The notes beneath the pieces are model-generated. The model was given only the letters and a program-made list of their open reading frames with translations. It did no database searches and had not been told where the DNA came from. Source: Chthoniobacterales bacterium (lineage in GTDB: Bacteria; Verrucomicrobiota; Verrucomicrobiia; Chthoniobacterales; UBA10450). From it: a DNA stretch of 64,000 bases. The stretch spans positions 62,001 to 126,000 of the forward strand of contig DATENU010000020.1 of assembly GCA_035274845.1 (NCBI GenBank). Reading direction: 5' to 3'. The position numbers and the translations under genes were made by a program. The first letter of the stretch is position 1; the number at the start of each line of letters is the position of its first letter. This document shows, one piece after another, positions 19,201 through 26,714 of the stretch.

Positions 19201-19841
19201 TGGCGTTCGAACGCCAGTTCGCCCAGCCGCCAAAAAAAGCGAAACTCAAGATACTGCTCATCGCGAACCCAACTCGCGACCTCCCCGGCGCGGCCAGGGA
19301 GGCCGAGGCCGTGCGTAAAATTCTTCTCAGCCAAAGCGACCGCCTGGAACTTGAAGAGCTTTGGGAAAACGAGGCCACGGAAGCCAAAGTCGCCGACGCG
19401 CTCGCCAGGGCCGACATCCTGCACTACTGCGGCCATGCTTTTTTCGACGGTCCCGGGCCTGCGGAAAGCGGGCTGGTTTTGGCTGGGCCAACGCCCTTCA
19501 CCGGCGAAGACCTGGGGAGCGTCGCCCGGCTACCGCGTATCGCATTTGTTAATGCCTGCGAAGCGGGGCGCGTCCGCGGCGAGCCCGCCACCAACGCCGC
19601 CGCGTTCGCGGAGCTGTTCCTTCAGAGCGGCATGGATGCCTATCTGGGCACCTTTTGGGAAGTGGGGGATTCTGCTGCGGAGCGATTTGCCGGCACGGTG
19701 TACACCAAGCTCGCCATCGGCGAAACGCTCGAACAGGCGGCCCTCGCGGGCCGCAACGCTTTGTTCGCCGCCCGCGAACCCGATTGGGCGAACTACATGC
19801 TTGTCGGGGGCGCCAATTTCCGCCTCATCTCGGGTAGATAG
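16254..19841 (+). CDS. TIR - SLOG - CHAT protease fusion
   Basis: 1195 residues. Residues 1-147 are an alpha/beta domain (VLILQSVYFHQSDREEALRL; AADTVVLIPVLGSATRGLM), possibly a degenerate TIR. Residues 152-245 are a TIR domain (PQLFISHAKADLTATDEAAK; RGVLISVRGDVYSSRVWCQR) with Trp225 and candidate catalytic Glu229. Residues about 378-580 look like a SLOG Rossmann domain (AYGGDFRPGGF, 421-431; YVSGGFGGAAAIVADLL, 558-574). SLOG domains bind nucleotide derivatives. Residues about 1050-1195 are a CHAT caspase-like protease with His1061 (HYCGHAFF) and Cys1102 (VNACEAGR). The fusion puts a nucleotide-signal maker, a possible reader and a protease in one chain. It stands alone on the plus strand, with its own promoter expected before 16254. 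Confidence 0.88.
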   Translation: MKRPVLILQSVYFHQSDREEALRLGSDLYGRLTRPIDDPLAHGPGISVLVGVEAESVDVAAADTVVLIPVLGSATRGLMVNVVLRTLADWHAALGPGHVLTVPISANWRSDEGKLPGKQMLSMLYGRGDPRRATLDEIVLAVSRLWNAGGQSPQLFISHAKADLTATDEAAKKIHAFAVTDTTGKAFFDATDLRPGESLEGQLDDAVTRGVLISVRGDVYSSRVWCQREVLVAKLHGMPVLAVEILRRGELRSSPYGGNSPSLVWDGNPSPIVSQAMVEWLRSEFFRREARRIITAANLPQDVAVVARPPELLDLAQGPLRSERAQLVLHPDPELSVIERRVLKAARPRLHLATPSTAFRRLLSRGEEAADVASPLEGMQVAMSLSDSPDAGGPEGFTAEHAKDATVAIARTLISAGAAIAYGGDFRPGGFTPLLAQLIQNYNQTATKTAQDLHSYLAAIISPGDAPENIPLSIHHLAASPDMAAEAILSPPTKEGEPPNALYFSDMRRVMEKHIAARVILGGNADARTEAGGAGYGGRYPGVVEEAWRSLEIGNPLYVSGGFGGAAAIVADLLEGKAAPEKLQDGIWMQHPYFAKNAGQLDAHPMRKKLGLPETMAELAAAIKNLAGALLKNDEASLAWNGLSVKENQLLFRTRDSVMLSALISKGLLGIARAQAAGILQIELVHDSLTAAEKLDAVAIATLDGVPLGGAGAAIDQLTGGIASEARSAGRTLVSLQDTIIDAEWLFLASLGALGDSAGILGRIEQAAAETCEEATRHGFQRVGVVSFGGNVLADTQAVASAMIRGFSKSPRRPVLVWHETDDTRFNTLCDTLGRDSELKLTTRQSLARIAAEPGPREPMILHVRLEDDHLEATCLLPSSAAVVPTIRTKLSPAELSRLAEGSGPRKRSTPNLETLEQRGEELAERLFGKQASAILAACRDSRMVVMHDTAASKVPFEMLLAPPDLRPALAGGITRRLSISGLAFERQFAQPPKKAKLKILLIANPTRDLPGAAREAEAVRKILLSQSDRLELEELWENEATEAKVADALARADILHYCGHAFFDGPGPAESGLVLAGPTPFTGEDLGSVARLPRIAFVNACEAGRVRGEPATNAAAFAELFLQSGMDAYLGTFWEVGDSAAERFAGTVYTKLAIGETLEQAALAGRNALFAAREPDWANYMLVGGANFRLISGR

Positions 19842-19922
19842 AATCACGGCAGCACGCGCTTCACTGATCCTGCAACTACGTTAACGAACGATCTCATCGA
19901 CTCTAACCGTTCAGATCTCTGG

Positions 19923-22880
19923 CTATTTGTCCTGCTTGTTCTTTGCCCGAACGCGCTCGATCTTTTTGCCGTCCCCGAAGCTGAGCATCTCGGCTTCGTC
20001 ATAAAGCCCGGCATGGAGAAAGAATTCGAAGAGTTCGGGCACCGTTTGCTTCGCACCGGGATAGACTGGTCGGGTTGCGCGATCAGCCAGATACCAGCGG
20101 CAGAATGTCAACTCCTCATCGTCGCCCTTCGCGTCCGCCCACTCTTGCCGCAGGCGATTGACCGTGTCGCTGGAGATAGGCTGTTCGCGATTCTCCACGA
20201 CGGAAGCAACTGGCACCACATATCCATTCGTATCGGCATCCGCGCCAGTGATGGCCCGGACGAGCTGCGTGAGTCGCGTAATCGTGGGCAGAGTGTGCGG
20301 GAATCCGAGCTTGTAAGTGACCCGGTATTTCTGTTGGCCGGTATTCATGACAAACTGCAGCTTCCCCCGGGTCCACTGCAGCTCAGAAACATCAAAGAGC
20401 TGGTTTTTGTCCGCTTTCCAGCCTGCGCGAGGAGCCAGGAGATCGGAGAAAGGTGCGCGGCGTCGCCAGTCCCAAAGAAGAATGCGGCCCGCTTCATTGA
20501 TCAAGCAGAGGGTCGAAGGATCATCGCCAAAGCACAGGCCCACGATACTGCCAAAAGAGGCGCTATCGTCTAGTTCGAGCGTTTTCGGTAGCTGCTTGAC
20601 CGTTAGCAATTTCCCATTTCCCGTATCCCAAACCATCAGCGAAAAGCCTTCCTTGTCGTGAGCTGCCACCGCGACGTATTGGCCATCATTCGAAATTGCT
20701 CCCCGAGCATTCACGTTGCTAGAATCCTCAGACCACTCTAATTTAAAGTCAGGCTTGAGGGGAATCGCTTGTCTGGCGTCACGGCGTAGAGCGAGCTCAA
20801 AAGTGAAAGCATCTGGCAACTCTTTTGGATCGGATGGATCTCTTCCCAAGGTCGTCACGGTGGCCGATAGGATTATCGATGGATTGGTGGACCGTGCCAG
20901 TTCGGTGACTCCCTCGAGCAGACTCCCTCCATAGAAACGCGTGGGCGCCTCCTGCGGAACAACCTCTGGCAAGGCCATCCCTTGCTTCCCATCGAAGATA
21001 CAGTATTCGGAATGTTCGATGTCTCTGCCTTTGACCGAAGTGTGTTCAGATACGAGCGCCCCGAGAAAGAAGTCGCGCGCGCCAGCCAAATACCAAGTCA
21101 TGGGAGTAGTGATCGCCTTGATCCGAAGCTTGCCCGACGCCTCTTGGCGAAGTTTACCCAACAGGAGGCGATCTGTGCCACAAAACAGAAACAAATCTGT
21201 CCCCGGCCAAAATTGCCCTTCCGACCCGCGGCCAGCCGAGCGCTGGAGTGCCATGGGCCACTCCACATCCTGAAGCTGCTTGAGATTTGTGCCTTGAATC
21301 GCGTATGCCGGGAGAGAGGTCTTTTTGTCTCCAGAAGAGTGCGGAGGAGAGAAAGCCAGCACCGCGCCGCTCGCATCGATAGATAGGTCAGAGTACGATG
21401 GAATGGTGGCAAATTTTTCCTGCGTAGATTCCAGCGTCAGATTTTGTGTCTGGAGTTCACAAAGCCAGATGCCCTCACCCTTCACCGAGGGCATGTTGTA
21501 TAGAAACGCGAGACGCCTTTCATCTGGAAAGGGCTGGATGTGGCGAACACTGGACGTTCCAATATTCAGCTTCTGCGTAACCAATTTCGGCTCTGGACCG
21601 GCAAACCTCCAGATGTAGACGTCGATCCCATCGGGATGTTTCGACACTTCACGCTCGTTACGGTTTTCGGGCCCACCGGCGGCGACGACCAACCCCAGAG
21701 AGGGAAGCAAGGCGATTGCCGAAACTTCCTTCGGCACCTTTTGCCGAAGTTCCTTGGACGTATTCAAATCCATGACGGCCAACCAATTTTGCTCTCCGAA
21801 GCCGTCAACCGCCCTGGTGGCAAACCATCTCCCGTCGCGGCTCATGGTTCCGCTGAAGAAAGGGTCCAATCCCGAATCCGGTTTGCTCAGGTCAGCCAAT
21901 CCCATTTTGTGCTCCCCAGGCACAGAGCCTCGAAACTCATTCGGAATTCCGTTTAGTACAACGCGAAAGTTTCCATCATCCGAAACGCCGAAACCTGAAA
22001 TGCGCGAAAAACTTTGATATGCGTCCGCCGAGGCCGGCCCCGCGACCGGGATCGCAAAGGTCCGCTGGGTTAAAAGGCCATAGAGCCGGTCGGCGACCAG
22101 ACGGTTCTCCGGCCAGATCCGCAGCGCGTGGAGCAGCAGCGGAAGCGCCTCCATTTCCTCACTTTCATTGATCGCTCGCTGGGCCGCGATGTAACCCTCG
22201 TTGGAACGCTGGTGCTGTGCGTCGGCGAGCGCGTCATCTGCCTGTTTCCGCGCTTTATTCGCCTCTTGCCGCGCCGCCGCCTCGGCCGCGGCTATCTTCG
22301 TCTGCCGTAGGTAAAGTCCGAAGCTCGCCATTGCCAGCATGCTCACGGTGACGAAAGCGGTAGCGATGCCCACGCGCCGCAACGTATCAACTTGCCAGCG
22401 CCGGACATGATTGCGAAGTGTGGCGATCACTATTGTAGAAGGAACCGCCGGGTTCGGTTCCATGACGCTGCGTGGGTCGACAACTTGCTTTAGACTGCTC
22501 GAGGAATTCGCCCATCCTATCCCGCGATCCACCAGCATGATCCGCTTCTTCATCTGAACTGCGAGTCGGGCTTCGTTGAGCACAGAGGGCCTTTCTCCCG
22601 TGGCACTACCGGCTAGGATGACCACAAAGCGGCTTTCACGGAGACGCCCTGCGATGGCCTCGGAGAGGGTTTCATCTTGGTTAAGTCCTTTGATATCCAG
22701 AAAACATCTTAATCGAGGCTTCTCATTGGCGAGCTTGACGAAAAGCGCATTCGCATAGCGGCTCTCACGATCATCCTCGCGGGTGTAACAAATAAAGACA
22801 TCGAACCCGTAGAAATGGTCCATACAGCGCCGCAGTAAACTTCGCCTGGCCGCCAGGGGTTCAAGCGGATCAGTCTTCAT
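19923..22880 (-). CDS. TIR - TM - WD40-like protein
   Basis: 985 residues from the ATG at 22880; the open frame continues 13 codons upstream. The TIR domain lies at about 24-140 (YGFDVFICYTREDDRESRYA; LRCFLDIKGL; FVVILAGSATGERPSVLNEA). Residues about 168-190 form a TM helix, then an Ala/Lys-rich coiled coil and an ALPLLLHALRIWPEN hinge shared with the broken TIR-WD40 gene. Residues about 250-900 are propeller-like repeats (MSRDGRWFATRAVD; AISNDGQYVAVAAHDKEGFS). The C-terminus adds a helical ELFEFFLHAGLYDEAEMLSF segment. As in the TIR-TPR protein, the Trp before the TIR Glu is missing. It is convergent with the CHAT gene and closes the island. Confidence 0.85.
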   Translation of the reverse strand: MKTDPLEPLAARRSLLRRCMDHFYGFDVFICYTREDDRESRYANALFVKLANEKPRLRCFLDIKGLNQDETLSEAIAGRLRESRFVVILAGSATGERPSVLNEARLAVQMKKRIMLVDRGIGWANSSSSLKQVVDPRSVMEPNPAVPSTIVIATLRNHVRRWQVDTLRRVGIATAFVTVSMLAMASFGLYLRQTKIAAAEAAARQEANKARKQADDALADAQHQRSNEGYIAAQRAINESEEMEALPLLLHALRIWPENRLVADRLYGLLTQRTFAIPVAGPASADAYQSFSRISGFGVSDDGNFRVVLNGIPNEFRGSVPGEHKMGLADLSKPDSGLDPFFSGTMSRDGRWFATRAVDGFGEQNWLAVMDLNTSKELRQKVPKEVSAIALLPSLGLVVAAGGPENRNEREVSKHPDGIDVYIWRFAGPEPKLVTQKLNIGTSSVRHIQPFPDERRLAFLYNMPSVKGEGIWLCELQTQNLTLESTQEKFATIPSYSDLSIDASGAVLAFSPPHSSGDKKTSLPAYAIQGTNLKQLQDVEWPMALQRSAGRGSEGQFWPGTDLFLFCGTDRLLLGKLRQEASGKLRIKAITTPMTWYLAGARDFFLGALVSEHTSVKGRDIEHSEYCIFDGKQGMALPEVVPQEAPTRFYGGSLLEGVTELARSTNPSIILSATVTTLGRDPSDPKELPDAFTFELALRRDARQAIPLKPDFKLEWSEDSSNVNARGAISNDGQYVAVAAHDKEGFSLMVWDTGNGKLLTVKQLPKTLELDDSASFGSIVGLCFGDDPSTLCLINEAGRILLWDWRRRAPFSDLLAPRAGWKADKNQLFDVSELQWTRGKLQFVMNTGQQKYRVTYKLGFPHTLPTITRLTQLVRAITGADADTNGYVVPVASVVENREQPISSDTVNRLRQEWADAKGDDEELTFCRWYLADRATRPVYPGAKQTVPELFEFFLHAGLYDEAEMLSFGDGKKIERVRAKNKQDK

Positions 22881-23214
22881 AATTACAGGCCGTGGCTGTG
22901 CACCATCCGCCGCGGGCATTGCATTTCAGCCCCGCGTTCGCTCTTTGGGCGCCACTTCGCCGTAACCGTCTCGTGACTTTGCCTCGAAATACCTGTCTTT
23001 GGCGATGAACAAATATCTCTGGCGAATAGTAACCGTGAATAGGAAGCACGGTTTGATCCCGTTCTTCTGCAAGAGGTGCAGTTGCAATCGGCGATCCAAA
23101 ATATAGCAACCGAAGTGTGGCAAGTTTGTGTACTAGGATTTGTGCTAGTGGCCTGACCCCGGAAACGTGGACATGACATAAATGTAGTTCTGCCTTTAGA
23201 AAGGCAAAACGAAA

Positions 23215-23480
23215 ATGAAGAAGAGTCGATTTAGTTACGAAGAGAAGATAGCGATTCTGAAGGAAGTGCGAGCCGGGGCCACGGTGGTGGCGGCCTGCGC
23301 CAAGCACAATCTTTGGGGTGCAAACATACCATGGGTGGAAGCGCAAATTGGGGGATGGAAGTGGACGAGGCGCGGCGCTTACGAGCGCTGGAGGAAGAGA
23401 ACGGGCGTTTGAAGCGGGTGGTGGCGGATCTGACGGTGCAGGTGCAGATCTTAAAAGAGGTGAACGCAAAAAAATGGTAA
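23215..23480 (+). pseudogene. IS3-type OrfA remnant (HTH), frameshifted
   Basis: The start MKKSRFSYEEKIAILKEVRA is a normal IS3 OrfA helix-turn-helix. After AACAKHNL the register moves to read VQTYHGWKRKLGD, then again to MEVDEARRLRALEEENGRLK and ends KEVNAKKW. Two or more indels near 23310-23370 therefore destroy the reading frame. Confidence 0.8.
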
Positions 23481-23503
23481 GCCCGTAAAGCGGGCGCCGG
23501 GCG

Positions 23504-24262
23504 GTGAAGCTCACAGTGGAAGAAGGCTTGGGCAGCGCGGCCCAAGCCTGCCGAGCGATCGATTTGGCGCGCTCGAGTTATTATCGGCCGGCGCAGCTTA
23601 GTCGAAAGAGGCGCGGAGTGAATCGAGCCGTGATTAAACGAAGCGAGCAGCATCCCCGTTACGGTTATCGGCGCATCACAGCGCTCCTGCGACGCAGCGG
23701 TCTAAGGATCAAATCCGAAGTGCGTCCAGCGCTTGCGCCGGGTGGCGGGAATCCAGGTACGTCAAAGACAAAGACGGATGCGGCGGCTGGGACCGCAGGA
23801 GAGCACTCGAATGCGGGCGACTGTCCCAAGGCAGGTTTGGAGCTGGGATTTTGTGGAGGACCAAACGGAAAATGGAACGCGCTTCCGTATTTTGACGCTC
23901 CTTGATGAGCACACCCGAGAGTGCCTGGCGATGCACGCGGCCTGGTCCCTCCGGGTCGTGGACGCGATCACGATCATCGAAGCGACAATCGCGCATTACG
24001 GCACACCGCCACATCTGCGCAGCGACAACGGCCCGGAGTTTATCGCCTACGCCATCCAGGATTGGCTCAAAGAGCGGCAGATTAAAACCCTCTACATCAA
24101 GCCGGGCAGTCCGTGAGAAAACGGTCACATCGAGAGCTGGCGCGTGGAATATAACGAAAAGCGGCGCCACAGCTCGCTCGGCTACCAAACACCAGGAAAG
24201 TTCGCCCGAGGCGCGAACAAAATTGGGCTCCTCCCGGCCTCCTTCCGCCCAAACTTGCCAAG
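23504..24262 (+). pseudogene. IS3-type OrfB transposase remnant (DDE), broken
   Basis: The first part reads KLTVEEGLGSAAQACRAIDL and HPRYGYRRITALLRRSGL, then shifts frame near 23725. The DDE core continues as WSWDFVEDQTENGTRF (first Asp) and LRSDNGPEFIAYAI (second Asp). At 24115-24117 the expected SPWENG reads SP-stop-ENG (TGA for TGG). After HIES a block normally present before WRVEYNEKRRHSSLGYQTP is missing. Frameshift, nonsense and deletion together show a long-dead transposase. Confidence 0.85.
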
Positions 24263-24633
24263 ACTAACCAAACCGGATTTTATCAGATCAAACAACCAGC
24301 AGAACTACACTTGTAACCTGTCTAGCTTTTGGGGTCAGGCCACTAAAATGACCGCTTTTCTGCTCACCCATTCGTAGAATTGTGCAACGTCGTCGAAATC
24401 GATGCTTACCCCTCGTAAGAACATTTCCTTTTGAAACGAAAAGCGAAGCCTTGAAATCGATGATTTCGCAATCCTAAGTCTGGCGCGTCTGCCAATTTCC
24501 GCCAATGTCGCGAGCGCGCTCGCTTGGCCCGCCGGTCGCATCCTCGGCGGGGAAAGCGACCAATTGCTTCGGCACTGATGTCGGATGTTGCAAGGTTGCT
24601 TTTCATGGCCATAAATGCGTAACGATTCGTCCA

Positions 24634-24933
24634 ATGAAACGTGCTACTCCAAATTTTGATCGCTGGCTCAAAATCGTTGCCCGGGAACTCGCACCGCGCG
24701 GCGTTAAAGCAGAGCTCGCAAGGCACCTTTCCGAGCAATACGGTCGACCGCCGCGGTCCTGGGAGACGAATCTGGCGCAAATTGTCCGACGGGATTTGTT
24801 GGCGAATGCAGAAGTTCTATTAGCGATTGATGCCTGGCTTGCCCCGCGGACGGGCCGGAAAAAAAGAGTCGGTGACACTTCATCATTCTTAACTAACGCA
24901 TCGCGGCGTACGTGCTCGCCAAGGTGTTATTGA
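24634..24933 (+). CDS. Small uncharacterised protein
   Basis: 99 residues from ATG 24634 (KRATPNFDRWLKIVARELAP; LARHLSEQYGRPPRSWETNL; LANAEVLLAIDAWLAP). It looks alpha-helical and basic; I do not recognise a family. An imperfect copy of its last third lies just downstream, which argues that the frame was once a real gene. The conserved segment may end at about residue 78, with the tail altered. Confidence 0.5.
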   Translation: MKRATPNFDRWLKIVARELAPRGVKAELARHLSEQYGRPPRSWETNLAQIVRRDLLANAEVLLAIDAWLAPRTGRKKRVGDTSSFLTNASRRTCSPRCY

Positions 24934-24937
24934 TGTA

Positions 24938-25054
24938 GGCAGTTGTCCGACGGGACTTATTGCCGAACGCAGAGGTCTCTTTGGTGATTGATGCGTTGGC
25001 TCGCGCGACGGGCGGGCCGGCGAAAAAGATCGGGCGCAAGCTTACTTATTCATA
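24938..25054 (+). pseudogene. Duplicated 3' fragment of the preceding small gene
   Basis: In frame this reads VVRRDLLPNAEVSLVIDALA and ends KKIGRKLTYS-stop. The preceding gene has IVRRDLLANAEVLLAIDAWL at the same place, and the bases match closely (TTGTCCGACGGGA...TTG in both). There is no start codon and no counterpart of the first two-thirds. It is a remnant of a tandem duplication that lost its 5' part. Confidence 0.6.
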
Positions 25055-25180
25055 ACTAAACATCGCCGCGCGCGGCGTCGCCTGTCCGTGTCATTCGTTG
25101 GAGATATCCCCAGTTCGCAGAGCTGATTTCTGTTAAAAATAGCCGTGATAATGTCGCGTTATTCTGAAACATTTACCAAC

Positions 25181-25424
25181 ATGTCACGCAGGAAATGTAA
25201 CACGCCCTCGTCATCTGATTCAGATCGACAAACGGCAGACCTTATCGAGGGTTCATCTAGCGGTCGGCGGCCAAAGGCGCGGGCAAACGGTCGTCGCCCA
25301 TTATGGCGCTCGATTTTGGGCTGTTTATCGGGACGTAGAGTTGCTCGCGGTAACCGTCTACAAAAAGGGCGCGCTGGCTGTGCAGGCCGCACTCGTCGCC
25401 GCCGGATATTCGTCAGAATGACGG
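25181..25424 (+). pseudogene. Small ORF with one frameshift (HYGARFWAVY protein)
   Basis: From ATG 25181 the frame reads MSRRKCNTPSSSDSDRQTAD and RRPKARANGR. Near 25300 the sense moves to another frame, which reads VAHYGARFWAVYRDVELLAV and TVYKKGALAVQAALVAAGYS, ending SSE-stop at 25424. The second half looks like coherent protein and has no start of its own, so one indel probably broke an 80-residue gene. I do not know its function. Confidence 0.5.
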
Positions 25425-25566
25425 AAGGACCTGCTCGGCGGGGCCTGACGACTGGCGGATAATTCGTGGTTGTGCAGGCAGTATTTGGGCAATCGGTATT
25501 GCCCATATTGCCCCATTCTCTTTGTGTGCAGAATATAACATGCTCTGTTATAATCAGTTAAGATAA

Positions 25567-25640
25567 TCGGGCCGCCGGGATTCGAACCCGGGACCTCTTG
25601 AACCCCATTCAAGCGCACTACCAAGCTGTGCTACGGCCCG
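25567..25640 (-). tRNA. tRNA-Pro (anticodon GGG)
   Basis: On the minus strand the acceptor stem CGGGCCG pairs with CGGCCCG, followed by discriminator A. The anticodon arm is CTTGA-ATGGGGT-TCAAG, so the anticodon is GGG (codon CCC, and CCU by wobble). The T arm contains GGTTCGAATCC. No CCA is encoded. Confidence 0.95.
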
Positions 25641-25775
25641 ATGACGCGGCCACTATCCACTGCCCCTCTTCGGTCTGCCAACCAAAGTTTTGCAGATCGC
25701 GAAAAGGATCGCATTGAGGCGGTGAAGCCAGGTGGATCGCGCGCTACGTCGCGCGATGGTGGTTTGCGCCGTTAG

Positions 25776-26648
25776 TTATCGAGCGTCGGAGCGCTCGCTC
25801 CACCCGGCGAGAAACGCATCGATCAGCTCCGGCAACTGATCGCTGTAGCCACCTTCGAGGATCGCGCCCGCAGGGATCTTCGTTTCGCGGATCCACCGGC
25901 CGAACGTCACGAAATCTTCGGTTTCTAGAGTCATTTCCGTGATCGGATCGCCTGTAAAAGCATCGAAGCCGGCGGAGACGAGCAGCAGGTCCGGCTTGAA
26001 CGCAACCAATTGATCGAGTGCCCGGCGGACTTCGCCGACATGGTTCGCTCGCGGGCCGAGCGGCGGAACCGGGTAGTTGTGAATGTTGCCAAACGAGCGC
26101 GTTCCCGTTCCCGGATAACCGGGAAATTGATTAATTGAGGCGAACGCGATTCGTGGATTACCCGCCACGATATCTTCGGTTCCATTCCCGTGGTGCGCGT
26201 CGAAATCCCAGATGGCGACTCGCTCCGCGCCATTCGCCAGCGCTTCGTGAGCGGCAACGGCAATGTGGCTGAAATAGCAAAAGCCCATGGCGCGCTCACG
26301 CATGGCGTGGTGTCCCGGAGGCCGCATCAGGCTGAAAGCTGCGTTTCCGCCGAGCGCTTCGCGCGCGACGTCGACCGCGGCTCCCGTGGCTCGCGCCGCG
26401 TGCTCGAAAATGCCGGGATGCGCCGCTGTGTCGGCATCGAAGTCCGTGACCGCGCTTTTGACGCGGTCGATGTGGCCAGGAGAGTGAGCGCGGAGCAGCA
26501 TTTCTTCCGTGGCCGCTTGGGGCACCCGCCATTCCCAGTCCGGATGGCGGGATTTCAGGAGCGGAACTGTTTTCCGAATCCGGTCAGGGCGCTCCGGATG
26601 TCCCGGCGCGGAGTATTCCACGCACCGAGGATCGTGGAAAATGATCAC
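25776..26648 (-). CDS. Histone deacetylase family protein (AcuC/HDAC-like)
   Basis: 290 residues from the GTG at 26648; a TTG at 26660 is the other option. The arginase-fold deacetylase signatures are present: HPERPDRI, RPPGHHA with the His-His pair, IWDFDAHHGNGTEDIVAG with Asp and His Zn ligands, SAGFDAFTGDP with the third ligand, and AILEGGYS. Bacterial members remove acetyl groups from acetyl-lysine, acetylpolyamines or related small amides; the substrate cannot be told from sequence alone. It stands alone between tRNA-Pro and the GYF-domain gene. Confidence 0.9.
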   Translation of the reverse strand: MIIFHDPRCVEYSAPGHPERPDRIRKTVPLLKSRHPDWEWRVPQAATEEMLLRAHSPGHIDRVKSAVTDFDADTAAHPGIFEHAARATGAAVDVAREALGGNAAFSLMRPPGHHAMRERAMGFCYFSHIAVAAHEALANGAERVAIWDFDAHHGNGTEDIVAGNPRIAFASINQFPGYPGTGTRSFGNIHNYPVPPLGPRANHVGEVRRALDQLVAFKPDLLLVSAGFDAFTGDPITEMTLETEDFVTFGRWIRETKIPAGAILEGGYSDQLPELIDAFLAGWSERSDAR

Positions 26649-26714
26649 GGTTATCCCCAAGACCCGGCGGTCACAAACAGAAAAAATCGGCTCTTGGCTT
26701 GGTCGGCAAGACCG

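Larger units (their letters stand above)
23146..24345 (+). mobile_element. Degenerate IS3-family insertion sequence
   Basis: A 1200-bp unit is bounded by perfect 15-bp inverted repeats, TAGTGGCCTGACCCC at 23146-23160 and its complement at 24331-24345. Between them are the two overlapping IS3-type transposase frames, both broken. The flanks do not show an unambiguous target duplication; the bases CTA occur on both sides but the match depends on where the end is drawn. The copy is immobile by itself. It sits just outside the TIR/CHAT island and could be a trace of how the island was assembled. Confidence 0.85.

Noticed and set aside
22870-23514. 214-codon minus-strand frame upstream of the TIR-WD40 gene
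   Set aside because: It overlaps the IS end and the IS OrfA strand and has no protein-like pattern. The region 22881-23145 is best regarded as upstream sequence.
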